Of a stretch of 14,247 nucleotides of DNA, positions 6,102 to 13,426 are shown in pieces (position 1 is the first letter of the stretch; each line of letters opens with the position of its first letter). Source of the stretch: Minisyncoccota bacterium (GTDB taxonomy: Bacteria > Patescibacteriota > Minisyncoccia > UBA6257 > HR35). The DNA is taken from positions 1 through 14,247 of the forward strand of contig JAPYXA010000008.1 in NCBI GenBank assembly GCA_028276075.1, given 5' to 3'. Made by a program: the position numbers and the translations under genes. Under the pieces are notes generated by a model. That model had not been told where the DNA came from and ran no database searches. It saw nothing but the letters and a program-made list of their open reading frames with translations.

Positions 6102-7193
6102 ATGCCAAAGGTAGATGGAATTTTAATTTTTTTAGTGTTGGTGTTATCAATTTTGGGAATTTTAAATTTTTTTAGTGCTTCATATTATTACTCTTTAAAA
6201 AAAACTAATAATCAAGATGGTTATTATTTTTTAAAAGAATTTTTGTTTAAAAATATTTTATTAGGCTCTATTTTTTTTATTTGTGGGATTTTATTAGGAG
6301 ACCTTTTTCTAAAAAACAGAAAAATTGTATTTTTTTTATTGTTGGCAACTTATTCTTTTATAATTTTGGGATTTTTGCCAGTTTTTAGATTGGAAAATGC
6401 CTCGGCTTCAAGATGGGTTAATTTAGGGATAATTACTTTTCAACCTTCAGAGATTATTAAACCTTTTTTAATATTATTTTTTATTTTCGTCTTGGATAAT
6501 CTGAAAAAGGTTTCTTTGTTGAATAAATTGATTATTTTTGTTTTATTGATTGTTGTTTTTTTACTACCTATTTTTTTTCAACCTTCTTTAAGTAATGTTT
6601 TGATTATTTTAATGAGTCTGTCTTCTATTTTTTTAAATTACTTAAAATCTTTTAAAGAGTTTTTTTCTATGTTTGTTGTTTTAATTGTTTTAATTTTAAT
6701 TTTAATTTTATTAGGGAGTTTTTGGAACTATAGAAAAGAAAGAATAATTTCTTTTTTTACTAAAGGTGAAACATTTCAAGGAAGATATTTTCAGATAGCC
6801 CAATCTGAATTTGCTGTTTTATCTGGAGGGTTATTTGGCAAGGGAATTGGCAATTCTGATTTTAAAATAATAGGTATTCCTCAGATGCTTACTGATTCGA
6901 TATTTGCTATTTATGCTGAAGAGAATGGTTTTATAGGTTCTTTATTCTTGATTTTTTTGTTTTTTGCTTTAATATTAAGGATAATTATAAGAGCAATTAA
7001 CACACAAAATCAAATAAAGAAATCTTTCTGTTTAGCTGTTGCTGTATGGATTTTTTGTCAAACTTTTTTACACATAGGTTCCAACATTGCTTTAATTGTT
7101 CCTACTGGTGTTATTCTACCATTTTTTAGTTCTGGAGCTTCTGGTCAATTAGCTCTTTATTTTAGCTTAGGAATAATTTCTAAAAATGGATAA
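6102..7193 (+). CDS. ftsW: SEDS-family peptidoglycan glycosyltransferase FtsW
   Basis: The 363-residue protein has about ten transmembrane helices. SEDS features include ASRWVNLGIITFQPSE (102-117), QPSLSNVLI (160-168), the large extracellular loop with RYFQIAQSEFAVLSGG and GKGIGNS (228-252), TDSIFAIYAEENGF (264-277) with Asp265 at the expected catalytic position, and SNIALIVPTGVILPFFSSG (327-345). SEDS proteins polymerise lipid II into glycan strands together with a class B penicillin-binding protein. FtsW rather than RodA is inferred from the tight linkage to murG, whose ATG overlaps its end by 8 bases. A second SEDS gene, called rodA, starts at 13427. No penicillin-binding protein gene is in the window. 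Confidence 0.88.
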   Translation: MPKVDGILIFLVLVLSILGILNFFSASYYYSLKKTNNQDGYYFLKEFLFKNILLGSIFFICGILLGDLFLKNRKIVFFLLLATYSFIILGFLPVFRLENASASRWVNLGIITFQPSEIIKPFLILFFIFVLDNLKKVSLLNKLIIFVLLIVVFLLPIFFQPSLSNVLIILMSLSSIFLNYLKSFKEFFSMFVVLIVLILILILLGSFWNYRKERIISFFTKGETFQGRYFQIAQSEFAVLSGGLFGKGIGNSDFKIIGIPQMLTDSIFAIYAEENGFIGSLFLIFLFFALILRIIIRAINTQNQIKKSFCLAVAVWIFCQTFLHIGSNIALIVPTGVILPFFSSGASGQLALYFSLGIISKNG

Positions 7194-8352
7194 ATCTGAT
7201 ATAAGAATTTGTTTAACAGGCGGATCAAGCGGTGGACATCTTTTTCCGCTGATTTTTGTTTCAAGGGAAATAAAAAGAATAGCTAAAAGTAAAGGTTGGA
7301 ATTTAAGAATTTTTTATTTAGGGAGCCTCCCCTTTAGGTCAGAAATTTTAAAAGAAGAAGGAATAGATATTTTTTTGATTCCTGATGTTAGATTAAGGAA
7401 ATATTTTACTTTTAAAAATTTAGTAATAATTTTTAATCTTCCTTTAAATTTTTTGCTCGCTTTATATAGATTATTTATTTTAATGCCTGATGTCATTTTT
7501 TCCAAAGGTGGGCCAGGAACAATTGGTGTTATTTTAGCTGGATGGTTTTTAAGGATTCCGATAATTATTCATGATTCAGATTCTGTTCCTGGATTAAGCA
7601 ATAAAATAGCAGGTTTGTTTGCTAAAAAAATAATTTTATCTTTTGATTCAGCTTCTAGTTATTTTAATTCAAAAAAAATTATTGTTTTGGGCCAACCAGT
7701 CGATGCGTTGTCTATAAAATTACCAGTTTTTTCAGAGGATTATGAAAGATTTCATTTAAATAAAGATGAAAAAATAATTTTAATATTAGGAGGATCTCAA
7801 GGATCTGTATTTGTAAATGAATTAGTGGCTCAATCTTTGCCTGAGATTTTAAATTTTTCTCAAGTAGTTCACCAAGTAGGGGATAAAAATTATCAAGAAA
7901 CTGTCTCTTTAGTAAAAGGTATTTTAATGTCAAGTAGCTTAGATAATCCAGCTGTAGCAAAAAATTTATTAAGCAAATATCATCCTTATTCTTTTATTAA
8001 TCATCAAGATCTAATTATTTTAATGAAGATGGCTGATTTGGTAATCTCAAGAGCTGGCTCGGGTACTATTTTTGAATTAGCAGCTTTAGCAAAACCAAGT
8101 ATCTTAATTCCTATTGAGGAGAAAGTTGCCGGCAAACATCAATTATTAAATGCTAGGATATATGCCTCTTCTGGGGCCTGTTATGTCCTTGAAGAAGAAA
8201 ATGCTAAACCACATTTATTAGCTGAAGTTATAAAACAAATTTTATTTAATGAGGAACTATATTTGAAGATGAGAAAATCCGCTCAGCTTTTTTCAAAAAT
8301 AGATTCTGCTTTTAAAATTGCCGAAGAAATAGTTAAAATTATAGAAAGATAA
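7186..8352 (+). CDS. murG: UDP-N-acetylglucosamine--N-acetylmuramyl-(pentapeptide) pyrophosphoryl-undecaprenol GlcNAc transferase
   Basis: MurG transfers GlcNAc from UDP-GlcNAc to lipid I, making lipid II at the cytoplasmic face of the membrane. The 388-residue GT-B protein shows TGGSSGGH (11-18, the N-terminal G loop), SKGGPGTIG (106-114), IIHDSDSVPGLSNK (127-140, in place of the E. coli HEQN motif), ILGGSQGS (200-207, second G loop), and SRAGSGTIFELAALAKPSILIP (288-309, Glu297 expected to contact the uridine ribose). The sequence then runs to GKHQLLNA (316-323, Gln319 in the sugar-binding position). The ATG overlaps ftsW by 8 bases, and the TAA shares its last base with the next gene's ATG. 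MurG and FtsW are thus made together, enzyme next to polymerase of the same lipid II pathway. Confidence 0.93.
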   Translation: MDKSDIRICLTGGSSGGHLFPLIFVSREIKRIAKSKGWNLRIFYLGSLPFRSEILKEEGIDIFLIPDVRLRKYFTFKNLVIIFNLPLNFLLALYRLFILMPDVIFSKGGPGTIGVILAGWFLRIPIIIHDSDSVPGLSNKIAGLFAKKIILSFDSASSYFNSKKIIVLGQPVDALSIKLPVFSEDYERFHLNKDEKIILILGGSQGSVFVNELVAQSLPEILNFSQVVHQVGDKNYQETVSLVKGILMSSSLDNPAVAKNLLSKYHPYSFINHQDLIILMKMADLVISRAGSGTIFELAALAKPSILIPIEEKVAGKHQLLNARIYASSGACYVLEEENAKPHLLAEVIKQILFNEELYLKMRKSAQLFSKIDSAFKIAEEIVKIIER

Positions 8353-8651
8353 TGAAAAAGACAATTTTACATTATTTATATTTTTTTTCACCATTTTTTA
8401 TTTGGGCTCTTATTTATATTAAAGAACCAGATTGGTTTATTTTATTTAAAAGACCTATTTATGAAACTTCTTTGATTTTGCCATTTGAAAATTTATGGCA
8501 AATTGTATTAATTTTTTTTGTTTTTCAATTAAGCAACGAGGTTTTATCTAAAATTTTGACTAAGGGGAATATTTTTGTTAAAATTAATCTAATATTTATT
8601 TTTCTTCATCTTCTGGTCGTAAGCTATTTATATTTTTTAAATTTTTTATAA
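8352..8651 (+). CDS. small integral membrane protein, function unknown
   Basis: The 99-residue protein has three hydrophobic segments at about 5-23, 44-65 and 74-97. A charged linker after the first (KEPDWF, 24-29) and a short one between the last two (KILTKGN) separate them. Its ATG shares one base with the murG stop (TAATG), so it is translationally coupled to murG and could work at the membrane in cell-wall synthesis; that is inference from position. I do not recognise a family. The hydrophobic profile with aromatic residues (YLYFFSPFF, 8-16) could suit a small subunit or an accessory of the FtsW/MurG machinery. Confidence 0.65.
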   Translation: MKKTILHYLYFFSPFFIWALIYIKEPDWFILFKRPIYETSLILPFENLWQIVLIFFVFQLSNEVLSKILTKGNIFVKINLIFIFLHLLVVSYLYFLNFL

Positions 8652-8652
8652 T
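8647..8652 (+). promoter_or_regulatory. possible -10 box ahead of rplU
   Basis: TATAAT overlaps the stop of the upstream small membrane-protein gene, 11 bases before the rplU ATG. Transcription would begin about 5 bases before the ATG, a very short leader like that proposed for rplM. The -35 region shows no clear hexamer. Confidence 0.35.
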
Positions 8653-8663
8653 TTTTTAAAAAA

Positions 8664-8978
8664 ATGAAAATAGCTGTTATTAAAACTGGAGGCAAACAAT
8701 ATTTAGTTGAAAAAGATAAAAAAATTGAAATAGATAAACTTTCTGATGATTTAAAAAACAATCTAGTTTTTAAAGATGTTTTACTTTATGCAGATGATAA
8801 CCAATTTTTAATTGGTAGTCAATGTTTAAACAAAGTTGAAGTAAAAGCAAAATTTTTAAGAGAGAAAAAAAACAAGACTTTAGTTTTAAAATATCGACCC
8901 AAAACTCGTTATAGAAAGAAAAAGGGGTATAAAAAAATAACCTGGATTGTGTCAATTGAAGACATAAACCTAAAATAA
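8664..8978 (+). CDS. rplU: 50S ribosomal protein L21 (bL21)
   Basis: The 104-residue protein has the full L21 fold pattern: AVIKTGGKQYLVE (4-16) at the N-terminus, and the basic C-terminal KYRPKTRYRKKKGYK (76-90) that binds 23S rRNA, followed by a last strand ITWIVSIEDI. The length is normal. The usual partner rpmA (L27) is not adjacent; secA follows after 9 bases. No Shine-Dalgarno is present. Confidence 0.95.
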   Translation: MKIAVIKTGGKQYLVEKDKKIEIDKLSDDLKNNLVFKDVLLYADDNQFLIGSQCLNKVEVKAKFLREKKNKTLVLKYRPKTRYRKKKGYKKITWIVSIEDINLK

Positions 8979-8987
8979 CTTACTTAA

Positions 8988-11465
8988 ATGTTTGATAATT
9001 TTTTATCTCTTTTTAAGAAGGATTATTTAAAAGATTGGCAAAAAATTGTTGAGAAAATAAATATAATAGAAAAAGAATTAGAAAAATTAAAAGATGAAGA
9101 AATAAAGGAAAGATCTATTAAATTAAAAGAAAAGGTAAAAAATATAAACGATTTAGATGAAATTTTAGAAGAAGCTTTTGCTTTAGTTAGAGAAGCTTCC
9201 AAAAGAACATTAGGCCAAAGACATTTTGATGTACAACTGTTAGGAGGAATAGGACTTCATAAAGGATTTGTTGTTGAGATGATGACTGGAGAAGGAAAAA
9301 CTTTGACAGCAACACTTGCGGCTTATTTAAATGCTTTAAAAGGAGAAGGAGTTCATATAATAACTGTTAATGATTACTTAGCTCAAAGAGATGCTGTTTG
9401 GATGGGTCAAATTTATGATTTTTTAGGGTTAACAGTTTCTTGTCTTGTTAATGAGGGGTCTTTTATTTATGATCCTTCTTATACTTTAAAAGAGGCAGAC
9501 AATAGAAGGGATCATCTTGGAGGATTTCAAGTTGTTCATGAATATTTAAGACCTGTTTCTAGAAAATTAGCTTATTTAGCAGATATAGTTTACGGAACAA
9601 ATCATGAATTTGGTTTTGATTACTTAAGAGATAATTTAGTTTACGAAAGCGAAGAAATTGTTCAATCCAAAGGTCTTAATTTTGCTATTGTTGATGAGGT
9701 TGATAGTATTTTAATTGATGAAGCCAGAACTCCTTTAATTATAGGAGGTTATGAGCAGGAAGAACAAAATGTGTATTATTTTTATGATTCTTTGGCAAAA
9801 CAATTATCCAAAGATATTGATTTTACAATTGATGAGAAAAAACGAAAAGTTTTTTTGACAGAGAAAGGGCTAGATAAAGTTGAAAAAATTTTGGGATATA
9901 ATCCTTATGAAGTTTTAGATATAAAAGCTACCCATCATCTTGAGCAAGCTTTATCAGCAAATTTTTTATTTTTTAAAGACAAAGATTATGTAGTTAAAAA
10001 TAATCAAGTAATAATCGTAGATGAATTTACAGGAAGATTGATGTTTGGCAGAAGATGGTCCGGAGGACTTCACCAGGCAATAGAAGCTAAAGAAAGAGTC
10101 CCGATTTTACCTGAGATGAGGACTGTGGCTACTATTACTATTCAAAATTTTTTTAGAAAATATAAAAAGTTGGCAGGAATGACAGGAACCGCTTTAACCT
10201 CAAGGGAAGAATTTTTAGCAGTTTATGGATTGGACGTTATTGTTATTCCTCCAAATAAACCATGTATTCGTAAAGATAATCCTGATAAAATTTTTGTTAA
10301 AGAAGAAGCTAAATGGCAGGCTATTGTTTTAAAAATTAAGGAGCTTTATGATCAAAATAGGCCAGTTTTAGTTGGAACAACTTCTATTGAAAAAAACGAA
10401 AAATTATCAGAAATGCTTAAGAAAGAAGGGATACCCCATCATGTTTTAAATGCTAAAAATCACGAAGAAGAAGCCAAAATAATTGCCCAAGCGGGAAAAT
10501 TAAAATCAGTAACAGTTGCTACAAATATGGCGGGAAGAGGAGTTGATATTATATTAGGAGGAAATCCGCCTGATCTTAAAGAGGCAGAAGAGGTTAAAAA
10601 GCTAGGCGGACTTTTTGTTTTAGGTACTGAAAGACATGAGGCAAGAAGAATTGATAATCAATTAAGAGGAAGAGCCGGAAGACAAGGTGATCCAGGAGAA
10701 ACTCAATTTTTTATTTCGCTTGAGGATGATTTGTTAAGAATTTTTGGTGGAGAAAACATAAAAAGACTTATTGAAAAATTTCATCTTCCTCAAGATCAAG
10801 CTATTGAGAATAATATAATTTCTAAATCTATTGAAGAGGCTCAAATGAAAGTTGAAGGATATAATTTTGACATTAGAAAACATTTATTAGAATATGATGA
10901 TGTTATAAATGCTCAAAGAGAAAAAATTTATTCAGAAAGAAGAAAAATTTTATTATCTTCAGAACAAATAGAAGATTTTTTCAAAGAAGAGTTTCAAAAA
11001 TTAATTGAAGAAGAGAAAGAGGAAGTGATAAAGTTTGTTTTTAAAGAAAAAGAACCTCAGATATCTTTTAACGAAAAGTTTAATTTTTTAAAAGAAAATT
11101 TAAATATTGAACAATTTCATAAAATTCTTAAAGAAATTGTTTTAAAAACTTATGATTATTTATGGATTGAGCATTTGCATTTTCTAGAAGATTTAAAACA
11201 ATCAGTTGGTTTTAGAGGTTATGGGCAAAGAGATCCGCTTGTTTCTTTTAAAGAAGAAAGTTATAAAGCTTTTGTTGATTTTCATAAAATTTTAAGGATA
11301 AACATTCTACAGATTTTTATGAATTTGGAAATCAAGATAGACGTTCCTAAAATAGGAAGAAATGATCCTTGTTTTTGTGGTTCAGGTAAAAAATTTAAAA
11401 AATGCGGTCTTTTAAATACCAAAGAGCATCAAGAAAATATAAAAAAACTCAAATCTAACTCATGA
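8988..11465 (+). CDS. secA: preprotein translocase ATPase SecA
   Basis: SecA is the cytoplasmic motor that drives unfolded preproteins through SecYEG. The 825-residue protein has the domain order NBD1, preprotein cross-linking domain, NBD2, helical scaffold/wing and a C-terminal zinc tail. Walker A is MTGEGKT (99-105), VNDYLAQRDA is at 127-136, Walker B is VDEVDSILIDEARTP (235-249), and the NBD2 TNMAGRGVDI and GRAGRQGDPG motifs are present. NBD1 carries an insertion of about 30 residues (roughly 155-188) between LGLTVS and LAYLADIVYGT relative to E. coli and Bacillus. The C-terminal SEC-C motif reads C795-x-C797-x8-C806-Gly, so the usual fourth zinc ligand (Cys or His) is replaced by glycine. 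The stop is TGA, unlike its neighbours. The gene starts 9 bases after rplU. Confidence 0.97.
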   Translation: MFDNFLSLFKKDYLKDWQKIVEKINIIEKELEKLKDEEIKERSIKLKEKVKNINDLDEILEEAFALVREASKRTLGQRHFDVQLLGGIGLHKGFVVEMMTGEGKTLTATLAAYLNALKGEGVHIITVNDYLAQRDAVWMGQIYDFLGLTVSCLVNEGSFIYDPSYTLKEADNRRDHLGGFQVVHEYLRPVSRKLAYLADIVYGTNHEFGFDYLRDNLVYESEEIVQSKGLNFAIVDEVDSILIDEARTPLIIGGYEQEEQNVYYFYDSLAKQLSKDIDFTIDEKKRKVFLTEKGLDKVEKILGYNPYEVLDIKATHHLEQALSANFLFFKDKDYVVKNNQVIIVDEFTGRLMFGRRWSGGLHQAIEAKERVPILPEMRTVATITIQNFFRKYKKLAGMTGTALTSREEFLAVYGLDVIVIPPNKPCIRKDNPDKIFVKEEAKWQAIVLKIKELYDQNRPVLVGTTSIEKNEKLSEMLKKEGIPHHVLNAKNHEEEAKIIAQAGKLKSVTVATNMAGRGVDIILGGNPPDLKEAEEVKKLGGLFVLGTERHEARRIDNQLRGRAGRQGDPGETQFFISLEDDLLRIFGGENIKRLIEKFHLPQDQAIENNIISKSIEEAQMKVEGYNFDIRKHLLEYDDVINAQREKIYSERRKILLSSEQIEDFFKEEFQKLIEEEKEEVIKFVFKEKEPQISFNEKFNFLKENLNIEQFHKILKEIVLKTYDYLWIEHLHFLEDLKQSVGFRGYGQRDPLVSFKEESYKAFVDFHKILRINILQIFMNLEIKIDVPKIGRNDPCFCGSGKKFKKCGLLNTKEHQENIKKLKSNS

Positions 11466-11484
11466 TTCTAATTAAATAAATGTT

Positions 11485-11496
11485 TAAAATTAAAAT
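11485..11496 (+). promoter_or_regulatory. tandem TAAAAT boxes directly ahead of metG
   Basis: Two adjacent TAAAAT hexamers (11485-11490 and 11491-11496) fill the gap between secA and metG, the second touching the metG ATG. If the first is a -10 element, transcription would start at or inside the first codon (leaderless). There is no -35, and the AT content makes chance likely. Confidence 0.2.
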
Positions 11497-13140
11497 ATGG
11501 TAAAGAAAATATTTATTGGCACAGCATGGCCATATGTAAATGGAGATTTACATCCTGGTCATTTAGCAGGCTATTTAATTCCAGCAGATATTTTTTCAAG
11601 ATATTGTAGATTAAAGGGGTATCAAGTATTAATGGTTTCTGGTACAGACTGTCATGGCACTCCAATTACTTTAGAAGCCGACAAGATGAAAATATCTCCC
11701 TCTGCATTAGTTAAAAAGTATCATCCTAAGGTTTTAAAATTGATAGAAACATATGATATTTCTTATGATCTTTTTACCTCAACCACTAATCCAGTTCATA
11801 AGAAAATAACTCAGCAATTTTTTTTAAAACTTTTGAAAAACGGCTTTATAAGAAAAAAACAAACTTATCAATATTTTTCAAATAAAGAAAATCGTTTTCT
11901 ACCAGATAGATATGTAGAGGGTGAATGCAAATTTTGTAAATCTAAAGATCAAAGAGGCGATCAATGCGAGGTTTGTGGGAGGAGTCTTAATCCTGGAGAT
12001 TTAATTAGTCCTAAGAGTAAATTAACCGGCTCTGAAGTAATTTTAAAAAAAACAGAACATTATTTTTTAGATTATAAGAAATTAGAAAAAGAGATATACG
12101 ATTTTGTTTTTAATTCTAATCATTGGAGAGAGTGGGTATATAAAGAAAGCCTGGGGTTTTTAAAAGAAGGTCTTCAAGAAAGGGCTATTACAAGAGATTT
12201 AGATTGGGGGATAAAAATTCCAATTGATCAAATTCCTTCAAAGTTTTTAATATCTGATTTAAATAAAAAAAGATTCTATGTTTGGTTTGAAGCAGTAATT
12301 GGATATTTTTCAGCTTCTGTAAAATGGGCAAAAATTAAAAATAAAAATTGGCAAGATTTTTGGCTCGATAAGGCATGTAGGCATTATTATTTTATGGGCA
12401 AAGATAATCTTATTTTTCATACTATTTTTTGGCCTGGTCAACTAATTGGTCAAAGAGAAAATTACAATTTACCATATTTTCCTGCTGTTAATCATTTTTT
12501 AATGCTTGAAGGTAAAAAATTTTCTAAAAGTCGAGGAGTTATAATTGATTCACTTAAAATATCTAAAGAATACACAGTGGATAATGTTAGGTTTTATATT
12601 GCAAGTATTTTGCCGGAAACCAAAGATTCAGATTTTAAATTTCAAGATTTTAAACAATCGGTAAACAATAAATTGGTTGATAAAATCGGAAATTTAATTT
12701 ACAGAGTTTTGATTTTTTATAAAAATAATCTTAAAGCAAAGATTGATAAAAATTGTTTAGATAATATTGTTTTAAACAAAATTGAACAATCTTCTTTTGC
12801 TTTTCAAAATAATCTTGAAAAGGTAAAAATAGTAGATGCTTTAAATGATGTATTAAATTATGTTGATTTTATAAACCAGTATTTAGATAAAAATCAGCCA
12901 TGGAAACTTTTAAATACCGATAAAGATAGATGTCAGGAAGTAATTTATTCGTGCTTAGAGGCTATAAGTTTTTTGAGATTTATGCTCTGGCCATTTCTGC
13001 CTCATTCAATTTCTAGATTAAATAAAATGCTTAATTTGGATTTTAAGATTAGTGAAGGAAAAGATTTGTTTATTTTTGAAAAAACTGGTACTTTTAAAAT
13101 AAAACAACCAATTAAACCTCTTTATTCAAAAATTCCTTAA
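11497..13140 (+). CDS. metG: methionine--tRNA ligase (MetRS)
   Basis: This class I aminoacyl-tRNA synthetase charges elongator and initiator tRNA-Met. Of 547 residues, the Rossmann domain opens with TAWPYVNGDLHPGHLAG (9-25), where HPGH (19-22) is the HIGH motif, and SGTDCHGTPI (48-57) follows. A zinc knuckle in the connective domain has Cys144, Cys147, Cys157 and Cys160. The signature loop is KFSKS (341-345), a variant of KMSKS. The anticodon-binding helical domain follows, with NQPWKL (898-range in codons is not implied; it lies near residue 470) and LWPFLPHSI typical of MetRS. The protein stops after the helical domain, without the C-terminal EMAP-II-like tRNA-binding domain found in dimeric MetRS, so it is probably monomeric. 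It is the last gene before a convergent pair of small minus-strand frames. Confidence 0.96.
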   Translation: MVKKIFIGTAWPYVNGDLHPGHLAGYLIPADIFSRYCRLKGYQVLMVSGTDCHGTPITLEADKMKISPSALVKKYHPKVLKLIETYDISYDLFTSTTNPVHKKITQQFFLKLLKNGFIRKKQTYQYFSNKENRFLPDRYVEGECKFCKSKDQRGDQCEVCGRSLNPGDLISPKSKLTGSEVILKKTEHYFLDYKKLEKEIYDFVFNSNHWREWVYKESLGFLKEGLQERAITRDLDWGIKIPIDQIPSKFLISDLNKKRFYVWFEAVIGYFSASVKWAKIKNKNWQDFWLDKACRHYYFMGKDNLIFHTIFWPGQLIGQRENYNLPYFPAVNHFLMLEGKKFSKSRGVIIDSLKISKEYTVDNVRFYIASILPETKDSDFKFQDFKQSVNNKLVDKIGNLIYRVLIFYKNNLKAKIDKNCLDNIVLNKIEQSSFAFQNNLEKVKIVDALNDVLNYVDFINQYLDKNQPWKLLNTDKDRCQEVIYSCLEAISFLRFMLWPFLPHSISRLNKMLNLDFKISEGKDLFIFEKTGTFKIKQPIKPLYSKIP

Positions 13141-13161
13141 TATAAATTTAATTAGAGAAAT

Positions 13162-13284
13162 TTAAGGAGAGAACCATCTTCTGTTTAAAATATCTTTTAT
13201 TAATTTATAGATTATAAAAACAATTAGAAAGATAAAAAATAGAAATTTACCTAATAAATCTAATCCTTCAACTATTATTTGCAT
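13162..13284 (-). CDS. putative 40-residue single-pass membrane protein
   Basis: On the minus strand an ATG at 13284 opens a 40-codon frame ending in TAA at 13164-13162. It has a short N-terminus (MQIIVEGLDLLGK), one strongly hydrophobic segment (about residues 14-25, FLFFIFLIVFII) and a basic end (YKLIKDILNRRWFSP). The positive charge after the helix predicts an N-out or membrane-edge orientation. The ATG overlaps the end of the upstream 50-codon frame, as in a two-gene operon, and the frame converges on metG with a 21-base gap. I recognise no family. At this length in AT-rich DNA chance cannot be excluded, but the coherent amphipathic layout and the overlap favour a gene. Confidence 0.4.
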   Translation of the reverse strand: MQIIVEGLDLLGKFLFFIFLIVFIIYKLIKDILNRRWFSP

Positions 13285-13420
13285 CGATTATAATAGGATT
13301 AGGAATAAAAATTTTCGCTCCTATTGTAAATCCTGCTGCAAAAGATAAAAAATTAAGTAATAAAATTATAATCAATAAAGTTAATTTTTCCTTATTTTTA
13401 AATTTTTCTGTAAATTTCAT
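13268..13420 (-). CDS. putative 50-residue single-pass membrane protein
   Basis: On the minus strand an ATG at 13420 opens a 50-codon frame ending in TGA at 13270-13268. The layout is that of a small anchored protein: a lysine-rich cytoplasmic start (MKFTEKFKNKEK, 1-12), a hydrophobic helix (about 13-36) containing NFLSFAAGFTIGA with small-residue spacing, and an outer end PNPIIIDANNS. From memory, similar N-terminal anchors with a Gly-rich helix followed by P-I-I-I-E/D are seen in Candidate Phyla Radiation membrane proteins; I cannot verify this here. Its start is 6 bases from the divergent rodA ATG, and a second small frame overlaps its end. Confidence 0.5.
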   Translation of the reverse strand: MKFTEKFKNKEKLTLLIIILLLNFLSFAAGFTIGAKIFIPNPIIIDANNS

Positions 13421-13426
13421 AAATAA

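Noticed and set aside
11463..11471. Possible UGA-as-glycine code (SecA ends in TGA, with TAA two codons later)
   Set aside because: All conserved genes here are full length with no internal UGA, and glycine codons are GGN, so UGA acts as a stop. The nearby TAA is a chance back-up stop.
13143..13164. Inverted repeat TAAATTT/AAATTTA after metG as a terminator
   Set aside because: The stem is only 7 AT pairs with no GC content and no U run; it is too weak to call, although it lies between convergent genes.
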